From the NCBI GenBank assembly GCA_021836925.1, contig JAKBHG010000001.1:1-31570 (forward strand): a stretch of DNA of 31,570 bases. The letters run 5' to 3'. The position numbers and the translations under genes are program-made. Under the pieces are notes generated by a model. It searched no databases and was not told the DNA's origin. It saw only the letters and a program-made list of their open reading frames with translations. The first letter of the stretch is position 1, and every line of letters starts with the position of its first letter. Below are positions 1 through 7,020 of this stretch, piece by piece. This stretch comes from Microcaldota archaeon. Lineage in GTDB: Archaea > Micrarchaeota > Micrarchaeia > Micrarchaeales > Micrarchaeaceae.

Positions 1-99
1 AACGGGAACGCGCAGGACTACAGCGGCAACAATAACAACGGTGAGGCTATCAACGTAATCTTCACGGGCCAATGGGCAAGCGGATATAACCCGCCTTGA
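1..99 (+). CDS. LamG-type surface protein, C-terminal fragment (gene starts upstream of window)
   Basis: Frame 1 is open from the first base to a TGA at 97-99 and encodes about 32 residues (NGNAQDYSGNNNNGEA...). The peptide is nearly the same as the C-terminus of the LamG-domain surface protein at 9022-9930. The two DNA stretches (1-99 and 9832-9930) are the same length and differ at about 15 positions, with only one difference in the first 66. This is therefore the end of a paralogue whose body lies outside the window. By analogy with the complete copy it would be an exported, pilin-signal-bearing protein with a concanavalin-like (LamG) fold; that part is inference. It is convergent with spt4, 9 bases away. 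Confidence 0.8.
   Translation, partial: NGNAQDYSGNNNNGEAINVIFTGQWASGYNPP
1..99 (+). repeat. Copy A of a 99-base direct repeat (mate at 9832-9930)
   Basis: Bases 1-99 match 9832-9930 without gaps, with about 15 differences concentrated in the last third. Both copies are the coding 3' end of LamG-type proteins in the same frame and orientation. The repeat probably extends upstream beyond the window edge. Confidence 0.85.
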
Positions 100-108
100 G
101 AAGGAGGA

Positions 109-303
109 TCATTCCTTTATGTTGAGAGCGAATACGCTGTTGACCTTCAGGCTCAGCTTCTTCGCGATGTATGATTTCTCAGGATTGAAGAGTATTATGT
201 ATCCGTTCCACTTGTTCGTCAGATCGGTCGAGCCGCACAGCGGGCAGACATCCCCGTGGCTTATTACCATCCTGCATGCCTTGCATGCCTTCTCTTCTGG
301 CAT
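109..303 (-). CDS. spt4: Transcription elongation factor Spt4 (RpoE'')
   Basis: A 64-residue protein with the Spt4 zinc ribbon: CKAC at residues 7-10 and CPLC at 20-23, followed by the family's SDLTNKW-x-GYIIL-x-NPEKS segment and an IAKKL stretch. Spt4 pairs with Spt5 (not in this window) to keep RNA polymerase processive. Length matches archaeal Spt4 (about 60 residues). The ATG at 303 is preceded by GGTGAG. It lies 12 bases downstream of rpo7 on the same strand, the usual archaeal pairing, so the two are almost certainly co-transcribed with the PIN gene upstream. Confidence 0.95.
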   Translation of the reverse strand: MPEEKACKACRMVISHGDVCPLCGSTDLTNKWNGYIILFNPEKSYIAKKLSLKVNSVFALNIKE

Positions 304-315
304 TCATCTCACCTG

Positions 316-912
316 TTATGTTCTCCTCTGGCCCCTCCTTGAGCCAGATCCCTTCCTGACCATGCGCTGCTTCGGCGCAGGCATGCCTATCCACTCGACC
401 TTGCCGAGCCCCTCGGGCTTCATCGTAAGCGCTATCTTCGAGTCCTTTATCGAATTCTTCATGCTCACCGTCGAGACCTTCGCATATACGAGATCGCCCT
501 TCTTCAGCGACCTGCTGCCCTGCTTCGAGACAAACGCAGGTATCTTTCTGTTGAGCGATATGTACTCGCCAGCTATCTGCGAGACGTGGACCAGCCCCTC
601 CATCGGGCCTATGCGCACAAAAGCGCCGAAGTCCACAAGGTCGGTTACCTTGCCCTCGACGATCTCGTCGACCTGGGGCATGTATGTCAGTGCGTCGAAC
701 TCCACATCATGGTGCGTGGCCGGATCGCCTGGCAGTATGGTTCCGTCGCTTATGTTCCTCACATTGAATACTACAACTATGACCCCGAAATCCTTGTCTA
801 TCTTGCCCTCGTACTTGCTTCTCAGTATCTTGACCGCGACATCCTCTATGTTCTGGTCGAAATATTCCGGACTCATCTTGAACGTGTCCTTTATGGTGTG
901 CACCATGTACAT
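316..912 (-). CDS. rpo7: RNA polymerase subunit Rpo7 (RpoE')
   Basis: A 198-residue protein of the Rpo7/RPB7 family, part of the Rpo4-Rpo7 stalk of archaeal RNA polymerase that binds nascent RNA and helps open promoters. The N-terminal half (about residues 1-80) has the Rpo7 tip-domain pattern, and the C-terminal half holds an S1/OB fold (GKVTDLVDFGAFVRIGPMEG, then LVHVSQI). The tail is very basic (residues about 180-198), which is slightly longer than usual. The start at 912 is fixed by GTGAT three bases upstream (GTGAT-AAT-ATG). It sits between the PIN gene and spt4 in the classical archaeal order PIN-rpo7-spt4. Confidence 0.96.
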   Translation of the reverse strand: MYMVHTIKDTFKMSPEYFDQNIEDVAVKILRSKYEGKIDKDFGVIVVVFNVRNISDGTILPGDPATHHDVEFDALTYMPQVDEIVEGKVTDLVDFGAFVRIGPMEGLVHVSQIAGEYISLNRKIPAFVSKQGSRSLKKGDLVYAKVSTVSMKNSIKDSKIALTMKPEGLGKVEWIGMPAPKQRMVRKGSGSRRGQRRT

Positions 913-948
913 ATTATCACTTCGTGTTCCTGTTCGAGTCTTTCCCTT

Positions 949-1320
949 TTATCTCAGGAATCCGTCCCTCGAAACCTTGAAAACGGTCTTGCCGTTTTGC
1001 CTAAGCTTTCGTGCAAGTTGATCGTCATTCGTGACGACGGCGCGAACGCCGGGAGAAGATGCCTTCCTAGAAATCCAGCTATCAACATTGCCAGATACAT
1101 TATCTACATTAACCTTTTTATACCCTAACATCTCCAACGACAGCCTTGCGGACGCGCCCTTCTTGCCTGCATTCGAGGATATGCCGCGCAGCTCGCGGAA
1201 CACCCCCCTCGATACCAGTATGCGGCAGTTTGGGAACTTCTCCTCGACTGCCTTAAACGCGTCTTTCCTGTTGGCCGCGGCAAAGAGGATTGAGCTCGTG
1301 TCGAGTATTATGTAGTGCAA
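949..1320 (-). CDS. PIN-domain protein (Fcf1/VapC-like, rpo7-linked)
   Basis: A 123-residue single PIN domain. The metal-binding acidic residues are visible: D7 in ILDTSS, E43 in FRELRG, D80, and D99/D100 in TNDDQLA. PIN domains are Mg2+-dependent RNases. The copy encoded beside rpo7/spt4 in many archaea is usually linked to RNA processing and is not normally half of a toxin pair; no antitoxin gene is seen here. The start is a TTG at 1320 (LHYIILDTSS), with GGTG five bases upstream; no in-frame ATG lies nearby. The gene ends 36 bases before rpo7. Confidence 0.85.
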   Translation of the reverse strand: MHYIILDTSSILFAAANRKDAFKAVEEKFPNCRILVSRGVFRELRGISSNAGKKGASARLSLEMLGYKKVNVDNVSGNVDSWISRKASSPGVRAVVTNDDQLARKLRQNGKTVFKVSRDGFLR

Positions 1321-1343
1321 GCGGGCACCGTTTCAAAAGGGGA

Positions 1344-1715
1344 TCATTCTTCGGCTTCGGCCCTGCTCAGCCGGCTCTCGAGCACCTGCTTCAGTATTAT
1401 GGCGCTGTTGTGGGAGGTGTCAGCAGTCGCGTAAAGCAGGGTTATAGTGTCGTTCTGCCTTGCTATCCCTATCAGCTTGTCTAAGGCAGGGTTACCATCG
1501 AGCTCCTTTATGTACCTCTTCTGGAACTCGACCCATTTCTTCGGGTCATGGGAGAACCACTTTCTCAGTTCAGTGCTCGGGGCGACGTCCTTGAGCCATA
1601 GATCGACCTTGGAGCCGTCATGCCGGACACCCCTTGGCCAGAGCCTGTCAATGAGTATTCTCATGCCGTCTATTACGTCGTATTTTTCGTAGACGCGCTT
1701 GATTTTTACTTCCAT
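1344..1715 (-). CDS. DUF488 family protein (YeaO-like)
   Basis: A 123-residue protein with the DUF488/YeaO hallmark pattern: RILIDRLWPRG near residues 20-30, WLKDVAPS and LRKWF-x-HDP in the middle, and a conserved TLLYA stretch toward the end. The biochemical function of the family is not established; it is a small soluble alpha/beta protein. It ends 23 bases upstream of the PIN gene on the same strand, so it may share its transcript. The ATG at 1715 has no strong Shine-Dalgarno motif; AT-rich sequence lies immediately upstream. Confidence 0.85.
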   Translation of the reverse strand: MEVKIKRVYEKYDVIDGMRILIDRLWPRGVRHDGSKVDLWLKDVAPSTELRKWFSHDPKKWVEFQKRYIKELDGNPALDKLIGIARQNDTITLLYATADTSHNSAIILKQVLESRLSRAEAEE

Positions 1716-1872
1716 TTCAATTATATAATGGCAGAAACCATTTTTAATCTTTCATTTGCAGCGAGACGGTTGACGCCGATGGGCGAACTTGATTCTATTT
1801 CATTTTTCAAGGAAAGTATTAAAAACTAATAATGCATATTTGGTAACAGCTAACGGCGACATAGGTGAAATG

Positions 1873-2265
1873 ATGGGTATTTTCGACAGACTAGGCAAGT
1901 CTCTCGGTACAGGCAAGGATCTCGATATAGAGGAATATATGGGCTCCGCCGAGATGGAAGACGTTGACGTGATGAACGAACCTGCAGACTTCTACGTGAA
2001 GCCGATAAACCTGCAGCAGGAATCAGACCTCCAGATCATAGAGGAGGAGCTCAACAAGAAGAACATAATACTGCTCAACATAGCCGACATAGTTAAGAGG
2101 CAGCAGACCCTCAAAGCGATAATAGACAAGCTGAAAGAGCACCTCGGCAAGATAAATGGAGACATAGCCAGGATAGACCAGGACAAGATACTTATAACTC
2201 CTGCAAGGGTCAAGATAATCAAGAGCAGGAAGCCGTCAGCCTCGTCCCAGTCAAGGCCGATCTGA
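1873..2265 (+). CDS. sepF: Archaeal SepF, membrane anchor for FtsZ
   Basis: A 130-residue SepF/DUF552 protein. The first residues (MGIFDRLGKSLG) look like the short amphipathic membrane-binding helix of archaeal SepF. After an acidic linker, the SepF core runs from about residue 40 (FYVKPINL) through LNIADIVKRQQTLKAIID and the GDIARIDQDKILITP segment. SepF tethers FtsZ filaments to the membrane at the division site in archaea lacking FtsA. Two adjacent ATGs exist (1870, 1873). GGTGA at 1864-1868 fits 1873 better because its spacing is four bases against one. It is convergent with the methyltransferase gene. Three ftsZ genes lie in the same window. Confidence 0.88.
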   Translation: MGIFDRLGKSLGTGKDLDIEEYMGSAEMEDVDVMNEPADFYVKPINLQQESDLQIIEEELNKKNIILLNIADIVKRQQTLKAIIDKLKEHLGKINGDIARIDQDKILITPARVKIIKSRKPSASSQSRPI

Positions 2266-2277
2266 TCCTTAATTATT

Positions 2278-3012
2278 TTATTTTCGGTAGACCTTCTTCT
2301 TTTTGTTTGGTTTTCTACTGCTGTGGGGAGCCGGGCTGCGGTCAGCAAGCCCCACTGAAAGGGCTTTCAGCTCCTTTCTCGTCGGAACTGACCGCTCCAG
2401 CACGTGCCTGAATCCGGATACGACCGCCTTCTTGTCCCTTATGTGCCCCTTTCCGGCAACAACCTCGCCGAATATGTTCACGGCCGCGTCTATGTCGCGA
2501 TGGGTGGCCATCGCCCTGTCTATTACCGCGCCTCTGCCTTCCTCCCTTATCCTGGATATCTCGTATAGGACTATTGACAGCGCATGGGATATGTTGAGTA
2601 TTGGATACTCAGGATTCGCCTCTATGCTTATCGTCGCGTCGCACATCTTGAGCTCTTCCCTGCTCAGGCCGGTCCCTTCACGCCCGAGCACAACCGCTAC
2701 CTTTTTAGCGGTGCGAAGCTGCCTGGAAAACTTATCAAGGAACTCGCCCATCCCGTAGACGTTGTAGAACGATGCGTTGGTCTTGTGCCATATGCCAGTA
2801 GTGCCTATGCACAGCATGCCTTTAGCGGCATCCGCCATGCTGCTGTAGATCTTTGCCTTCTCTATCAGCTCGTGCGCGTGCTTCGAGTACTGCAGCGCCC
2901 GCTTGCCGTTGTACTTGCATTTCGGGCTGACGAGGCGGAGGTCGTCCACCCAGAAATTCTTCGCCGTCCTGGCTATGTGACCCAGGTTTATCTGGTATTC
3001 CGGTTCCACCAC
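2278..3012 (-). CDS. SpoU/TrmH-superfamily RNA 2'-O-methyltransferase (TrmJ-like)
   Basis: Belongs to the SPOUT superfamily and is predicted to transfer methyl from S-adenosylmethionine to a ribose 2'-OH in tRNA or rRNA. All three SpoU motifs are present: motif 1 (NLGHIARTAKNF), motif 2 (VLGREGTGLS) and motif 3 (LNISHALSIVLYE). The layout, with a helical C-terminal extension, resembles TrmJ (tRNA position 32), but the exact target cannot be read. The start is uncertain. GTG at 3012 is the first usable codon, yet the upstream frame, open to the TGA at 3046-3048, encodes KTVVIVVEPE, which looks like the family's first strand. The tail is lysine-rich. It follows the CPBP gene by 39 bases. Confidence 0.88.
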   Translation of the reverse strand: MVEPEYQINLGHIARTAKNFWVDDLRLVSPKCKYNGKRALQYSKHAHELIEKAKIYSSMADAAKGMLCIGTTGIWHKTNASFYNVYGMGEFLDKFSRQLRTAKKVAVVLGREGTGLSREELKMCDATISIEANPEYPILNISHALSIVLYEISRIREEGRGAVIDRAMATHRDIDAAVNIFGEVVAGKGHIRDKKAVVSGFRHVLERSVPTRKELKALSVGLADRSPAPHSSRKPNKKKKVYRK

Positions 3013-3051
3013 AATAACGACGGTCTTCGACGCAGTATCACCGTATCAGAT

Positions 3052-3711
3052 TCAGAAGAAAAGTGCAACTATCGTAAGGAAGTTCACGAGCCCGTGCGCA
3101 AGCACGGTCGAGTAGAGCGATCCGGTCTTCTTGAACGCGTACCCCGCAATGAGGCCGAACACCAGCGCAGCCACGAACTCAGATATTGAGGCGTAGCCTG
3201 AGTGAAGTATGGCGAACAGCAGCGCGGCAGGTATTATGCCGATCCTGGGGACTAGGAATCCCCTGAACAGAGTCTCCTCAGTGAACGGCACTATGAGGAA
3301 CGAGAATATGTAGAAGTATATCGGCATGCCGGCAAGCACCTTCGAGACGTTAGTCGGAAGGCTCATATGGGTTAGATATGAGAATGCACCGATGCCGAAC
3401 TCCAAAGCAAGCATTGCGGCGAACAGGAGTATGCCAACCAGTATGAACCTGCCGCGGATCTTGTCCTTCGAAAGGCCTAGCTGCGAGACTATGCTACCGA
3501 TGGTATTGCCCTTCGCCAGCATGTACGAGAATACCGATAGGAAGAACGCGATCTCCAGGCATATGGTCGAAAATGTGTTCGCGCTTGTAAGGCTCATCAT
3601 GCCTGCTGCGTACATGTAATAAGTGGCAAACAGCGCTATGACTGATATTGCCATTGAGGCGTAGAACAAGTACCTTACCGCCGGCCTCTCCTTTTTGGCG
3701 GCTTTCTTCAC
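3052..3711 (-). CDS. CPBP/CAAX-type intramembrane metalloprotease
   Basis: A 219-residue membrane protein with about seven hydrophobic segments. The three CPBP (Abi/CAAX prenyl protease) motifs are present: EETLFR with E145, E146 and R150; FAILHS with H170; and HGLVN with H206 and N210. These build the metal site of Rce1-like glutamate proteases. Its substrate here is unknown. The start used is GTG at 3711. The frame stays open about 85 bases further upstream and would add a strongly Arg/Lys-rich stretch, but there is no canonical start codon there. It is downstream of the ribosomal genes eS24-eS31, which is unlikely to reflect shared function. Confidence 0.88.
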   Translation of the reverse strand: MKKAAKKERPAVRYLFYASMAISVIALFATYYMYAAGMMSLTSANTFSTICLEIAFFLSVFSYMLAKGNTIGSIVSQLGLSKDKIRGRFILVGILLFAAMLALEFGIGAFSYLTHMSLPTNVSKVLAGMPIYFYIFSFLIVPFTEETLFRGFLVPRIGIIPAALLFAILHSGYASISEFVAALVFGLIAGYAFKKTGSLYSTVLAHGLVNFLTIVALFF

Positions 3712-3797
3712 CGCGGACCCGCGCCTTGAGCGGGTGCGCTTGGCCCTGCCTGCTTTGCGTGCTGTATTCCTGCGCGACGCTGCCAGCCTAACACACC

Positions 3798-3941
3798 TTA
3801 CTCATGCTTGAACTCAGTGTAACCGCACTTTCCGCAGCTGACCCTGTTCTTGTGGTCAGCCATCCTGCTTCCGCACTTCGGGCACATCTTGCCCGGCTTG
3901 TACTCGTCGATTTTTTTCTCCTTCTCTTTCTTGTCGGCCAT
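3798..3941 (-). CDS. rps27ae: 30S ribosomal protein eS31 (S27ae)
   Basis: A 47-residue protein easily missed because of its size. It begins [18 protein letters not shown] and carries a zinc ribbon made by CPKC (residues 20-23) and CGKC (36-39), ending in TEFKHE. This matches archaeal S27ae, the free-standing equivalent of the ubiquitin-fused eukaryotic protein, located on the small-subunit head/beak. It lies 21 bases downstream of eS24, the standard archaeal order eS24-eS31. The reading frame and codon use (AAG, GAG, AGG) are as expected. Confidence 0.95.
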   Translation of the reverse strand: MADKKEKEKKIDEYKPGKMCPKCGSRMADHKNRVSCGKCGYTEFKHE

Positions 3942-3962
3942 GTAAACGCACTTCTTATATTA

Positions 3963-4283
3963 TCATTCTGCTTTGCCCACTTCGGCGCTCCCGTCCGCTT
4001 TCTTGCCAAGGGACTTCTCCATTCTCTTAATCGAGTACCCCGGTTCGGCCGACATGGCCTCCTTGCTCTCGTATGAGTGGGCTGTGCCTCCGCACTCCTT
4101 CATCCCGAATTCCTGCTTCAGGTTCGTTATGATGGTGCTGTCCGGCAGCAGGCTGAGCTTCTTGCACAGCTCCCTGTGCACATCCGCCTTCGATGGCGTG
4201 GACTCGAACCCCGTTATCGTGAATGATATCTCCTTCCTGTGCAGGAGCTTGTTCTCGTTCTGGCTTATTACCTTTATATCCAT
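3963..4283 (-). CDS. rps24e: 30S ribosomal protein eS24
   Basis: A 106-residue eS24 protein: MDIKVISQNENKLLHRKE, then TPSKADVHRELCKKL, TIITNLKQEFGMKECGGTAHSY and a charged C-terminal tail. All are standard eS24 landmarks. An in-frame GTG nine bases upstream (4292) is part of the ribosome-binding site (GTGAT-ATAC-ATG), so the ATG at 4283 is preferred. The gene follows aIF5A by 21 bases and precedes eS31. Confidence 0.95.
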   Translation of the reverse strand: MDIKVISQNENKLLHRKEISFTITGFESTPSKADVHRELCKKLSLLPDSTIITNLKQEFGMKECGGTAHSYESKEAMSAEPGYSIKRMEKSLGKKADGSAEVGKAE

Positions 4284-4304
4284 GTATATCACTGCCTTAC
4301 ATCT

Positions 4305-4697
4305 TCATGTCTTGTAGAATGCCTTCTTTCCCATCGTCTCCATCACTTCCACTTCTGAACCGGGCTGGAGCTTGTCCCTTATCTCCTCGTCAATCGGCAG
4401 CTCGAACACCTCGTACGACTCCATGTCCATGAGCTGCACGTTGTTTCCGGTTATCGAGACTACCTGTACCTTCTTCTTGTTTATGACTGGTGCATCCGCA
4501 GAAGCGTCGCTCGGCTTTATCAGCGTCTTCTTGCTCCCGGTGAATATGTTAAGAGCCGTGACTCTCATCTTGGCCGCACCGTGCTTTCCAGGAGCGCTCG
4601 TCTCGATCTCGACCACCCTGCAGGGCTCGTCGTCTATCAGGACATAGCCTCCTCTCTTCAGCTCCTTCATCGAAATGTGTCTCCTCTCGCCTTCCAT
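4305..4697 (-). CDS. eif5A: Translation initiation factor aIF5A
   Basis: A 130-residue aIF5A. The N-terminal SH3-like domain contains the modification loop SAPGKHGAAK, in which K38 is the lysine expected to become (deoxy)hypusine. The C-terminal OB fold covers about residues 70-130 (VQVVSITGNNVQLMDMESYE...). The factor binds the ribosomal E site and relieves stalling. The family loop usually reads T/S-x-x-GKHG; the proline at position 36 is acceptable. It heads the aIF5A-eS24-eS31 group, with its own TATA-like element about 50 bases upstream. Confidence 0.96.
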   Translation of the reverse strand: MEGERRHISMKELKRGGYVLIDDEPCRVVEIETSAPGKHGAAKMRVTALNIFTGSKKTLIKPSDASADAPVINKKKVQVVSITGNNVQLMDMESYEVFELPIDEEIRDKLQPGSEVEVMETMGKKAFYKT

Positions 4698-4745
4698 AAA
4701 AAAACCATTCTGACTTTAGAATAGGACATGAGTTATTAGCTCGGA

Positions 4746-4757
4746 AAGTATATATAG
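4746..4757 (-). promoter_or_regulatory. TATA box of the aIF5A-eS24-eS31 operon
   Basis: The minus strand reads CTATATATACTT here, a good archaeal box A. Initiation about 25 bases downstream would fall near 4722-4726 and leave a leader of roughly 25 bases before the aIF5A ATG at 4697. It lies in the 138-base gap after the FtsZ gene and is the only strong candidate there. Confidence 0.6.
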
Positions 4758-4835
4758 CTTGACGGTAAGAACTCGCTCCTGCTCGCACATTAACAAAAAT
4801 AACATGAAAAATATAAAAATAGGAAAAGGTAGGGC

Positions 4836-5858
4836 TCAGATGCCTTCGAGCCCTTCGATGAAGTTGTAATCAGTCTCGGCGCTCCTTGTCATCTTGATCG
4901 GATAGTCGAGCTGCGGCTTGACCCCTGTGACAACAGACATGACCCTTATCTGATCGTTCATCTCAGGGCTTAGCCTCGCTCCGAATATCACGTTAGCGTT
5001 GTCATCAAGATGCTCGGTGACTCCTGCGCCGACCTTTGTAACCTCATCTATGGTTAGGGAGGTGCCTCCTGCTATGTGCACCAGTGCACTCTTCGCCCCG
5101 GACATGTCAACATTGAGCAGCGGGTGCTTGACCGTGGAGTTTATCACGTTGTTTATCTTTTCGCTCCCGGATCCGAAGCCTATGTTTATCATCGCTATGC
5201 CAGAGTCCCTTACCACCGTTCCTAGGTCTGAGAAATCTATGTTTATCAGGCTCGGGAATTTTATCGCGTCGGCTATTCCCTTCACTGCGTTCGATGCGAC
5301 GTTGTCCACCAACTCGAAAGACTTGTCTATCGAAAGGTTGGGTGCGTAGCTCAACAGGCGATCGTTCTCTATCAGTATGACGCTGTCTGCGCTCTTTGAG
5401 AGCCTGTCTAGGCTCCAGTCAGCCTTCACCTTCCTGCTCCTTTCCAGCGAAAACGGGTATGTGGCGAACGCCACGACCAGCGCACCGCTTTCCTTTGCCA
5501 TCTCAGCTACGACAGGTCCGGCTCCGCCTCCTGTGCCTCCGCCGAGGCCCACTGCCATGAATATGAGGTTGTAGCCGTTGATCGCGTCTGCTATCTCAGC
5601 CCTGCTCACGTCGGCAGCCCTTGCTGCCACTTCTGGAAATCCGCCGGCACCCATGCCGCGCGTGACGTCCTTGCCGATAAGCAGCTTCTTGTCAGCCCCT
5701 ATCATGCTCAGATGCTTTGCATCCGTGTTTATCGCTATGGTCGAGGCACTTTTGATGCCCTGTGAGTGCATGCGGTTGATCAGGTTGCTGCCCGCTCCGC
5801 CGACTCCTACCACTGCCGCCTTTACTGAGAAATCCTCATAGTCTGCATAGTTCTCCAT
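4836..5858 (-). CDS. ftsZ: Cell division GTPase FtsZ, divergent paralogue
   Basis: A 340-residue tubulin-superfamily GTPase. The N-terminal Rossmann part has VVGVGGAGSN (about residues 16-25), GMGAGGFPE, and the tubulin signature GGGTGGGAGP near residue 108. The T7 loop reads NIDFSD, keeping the asparagine and both aspartates needed for GTP hydrolysis in the neighbouring subunit. The signature differs from the usual GGGTGTG. The C-terminus ends in a short linker and a hydrophobic/acidic peptide (YNFIEGLEGI) that may bind SepF (inference). GGTGG lies four bases before the ATG. It is 54 bases downstream of another ftsZ and probably co-transcribed. The third copy is at 24670-25707. Confidence 0.93.
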   Translation of the reverse strand: MENYADYEDFSVKAAVVGVGGAGSNLINRMHSQGIKSASTIAINTDAKHLSMIGADKKLLIGKDVTRGMGAGGFPEVAARAADVSRAEIADAINGYNLIFMAVGLGGGTGGGAGPVVAEMAKESGALVVAFATYPFSLERSRKVKADWSLDRLSKSADSVILIENDRLLSYAPNLSIDKSFELVDNVASNAVKGIADAIKFPSLINIDFSDLGTVVRDSGIAMINIGFGSGSEKINNVINSTVKHPLLNVDMSGAKSALVHIAGGTSLTIDEVTKVGAGVTEHLDDNANVIFGARLSPEMNDQIRVMSVVTGVKPQLDYPIKMTRSAETDYNFIEGLEGI

Positions 5859-5912
5859 ATTGCCACCCTTTGAACAGTAAACAATGAAAGGGGTAAAATG
5901 CTGAAAGGCTTT

Positions 5913-6971
5913 TCAGCCTATCAGCTCAAGGTCGTTGTATGGGGCATTGCTGGCGGATCTCTCTTCGAGCTTGCCAACGATGCTTGCTCCCTTCACGCCG
6001 GTCACTATTGCCACGATCTCTATCTTGTCATCGTAGCCCTGTATGATTCTGGCGCCCCACTTCACGTTCGCCTTCGGGTCCATCTGGTCGGTTATCATCT
6101 CTCCCGCGGATATCGCGTCGCCTATTGAAAGCGATGATCCGCCGGTTATGTGTATCAGAGCGCCTGAAGCGCCCTCGAACGATACATCGAGCAGCCTGTT
6201 CTTTAGGACTCCATCAGCCGCAGCCGCAACCTTGTCGTTGCCCTTGCCAGTGCCGACAGATATGAAGCCGACGTCGCCGTTGCCCATGATCGACCTCACG
6301 TCAGCGAAGTCTATCGTTATCAGGCTCGGCTGCGTTATCGTCCAGACAAGGCCGCCTATCGCCTTCGCGAGTATCTCGTCAGCGAGGCCGAACGCCTGGT
6401 CCATCGGCAGGTTTGGTGCAAGCTGCACTAGCCTGTTGTTGTCGAGCAGTATTACGCTGTCGCAGTGCTTCCTGAGCTGCTGTATGCCCTCTTCGGCCTT
6501 TACCTTCCTGACCCTTTCGAGGTTGAACGGGTATGTGGCCATCGCGACGACTATCGCACCCTGCTCCTTGGCGATCTGGGCGATCACTGGCGCAGATCCT
6601 GTTCCAGTTCCGCCTCCCTCTCCAACGCATAGGAACACGAGCTGAGCCGTTGCGAGTTCCTGCTCTATGAGCTGCCTGTCAACTTCGGCCGCCTTTCGCC
6701 CGACTGGCGGGTCGCCTCCGGCGCCGAGACCCTTCGTTATGCTCTTGCCGATGAGGACCTTTCTGACTCTATCGTCTATAATCTTGAATTGCTGAGCATC
6801 AGTGTTCACGCCTATGAACTCGGTGCCCTTCACGCCGGCCTTGACCAGCCTGTTCACCATGTTGCATCCAGCACCGCCGGCACCGACCGTGACAATCTTC
6901 ACATGGTCGGAACCATACTGACTGATGTCGTCCTTACTCTGCCCCAATACGTCGCTCATGAGATCGCTCAT
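5913..6971 (-). CDS. ftsZ: Cell division GTPase FtsZ
   Basis: A 352-residue FtsZ that forms GTP-dependent division-ring filaments. Visible motifs are VGAGGAGCN (about residues 30-38), GLGAGGDP, the canonical signature GGGTGTGSAP, and a T7 loop with IDFADVRSIM in which T replaces the usual Asn (TIDFAD). A 25-residue acidic N-terminal extension precedes the core, as in many archaeal FtsZs. The C-terminus ends YNDLELIG, similar in character to the ends of the other two paralogues. It is first in a two-gene ftsZ-ftsZ unit with a clear TATA box just upstream. Assignment to FtsZ1 or FtsZ2 needs a tree. Confidence 0.95.
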   Translation of the reverse strand: MSDLMSDVLGQSKDDISQYGSDHVKIVTVGAGGAGCNMVNRLVKAGVKGTEFIGVNTDAQQFKIIDDRVRKVLIGKSITKGLGAGGDPPVGRKAAEVDRQLIEQELATAQLVFLCVGEGGGTGTGSAPVIAQIAKEQGAIVVAMATYPFNLERVRKVKAEEGIQQLRKHCDSVILLDNNRLVQLAPNLPMDQAFGLADEILAKAIGGLVWTITQPSLITIDFADVRSIMGNGDVGFISVGTGKGNDKVAAAADGVLKNRLLDVSFEGASGALIHITGGSSLSIGDAISAGEMITDQMDPKANVKWGARIIQGYDDKIEIVAIVTGVKGASIVGKLEERSASNAPYNDLELIG

Positions 6972-7000
6972 ACCAATCGCCGATTAATAATGATTAAGGA

Positions 7001-7012
7001 ATATTTAAAAAG
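7001..7012 (-). promoter_or_regulatory. TATA box of the ftsZ-ftsZ unit
   Basis: The minus strand reads CTTTTTAAATAT, centred about 36 bases before the ATG at 6971. Initiation about 26 bases downstream falls near 6981, giving a very short leader (about 10 bases) with little room for a Shine-Dalgarno site. Confidence 0.65.
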
Positions 7013-7020
7013 CTATGTTG

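Noticed and set aside
119..1021. 300-codon plus-strand open frame
   Set aside because: It lies opposite rpo7, spt4 and the PIN gene, has no family resemblance, and mirrors their codon bias.
949..1715. PIN domain plus DUF488 as a toxin-antitoxin pair
   Set aside because: DUF488 is not an antitoxin family and the PIN-rpo7-spt4 order is a conserved housekeeping arrangement.
3712..3797. Separate small basic-protein gene between CPBP and eS31
   Set aside because: The frame is an open, Arg/Lys-rich extension of the CPBP frame, but has no start codon or ribosome-binding site of its own.
3788..4009. 73-codon minus-strand frame with Arg/Lys-rich product
   Set aside because: Wrong-frame reading of eS31; the frame at 3798-3941 gives the real zinc-ribbon protein.
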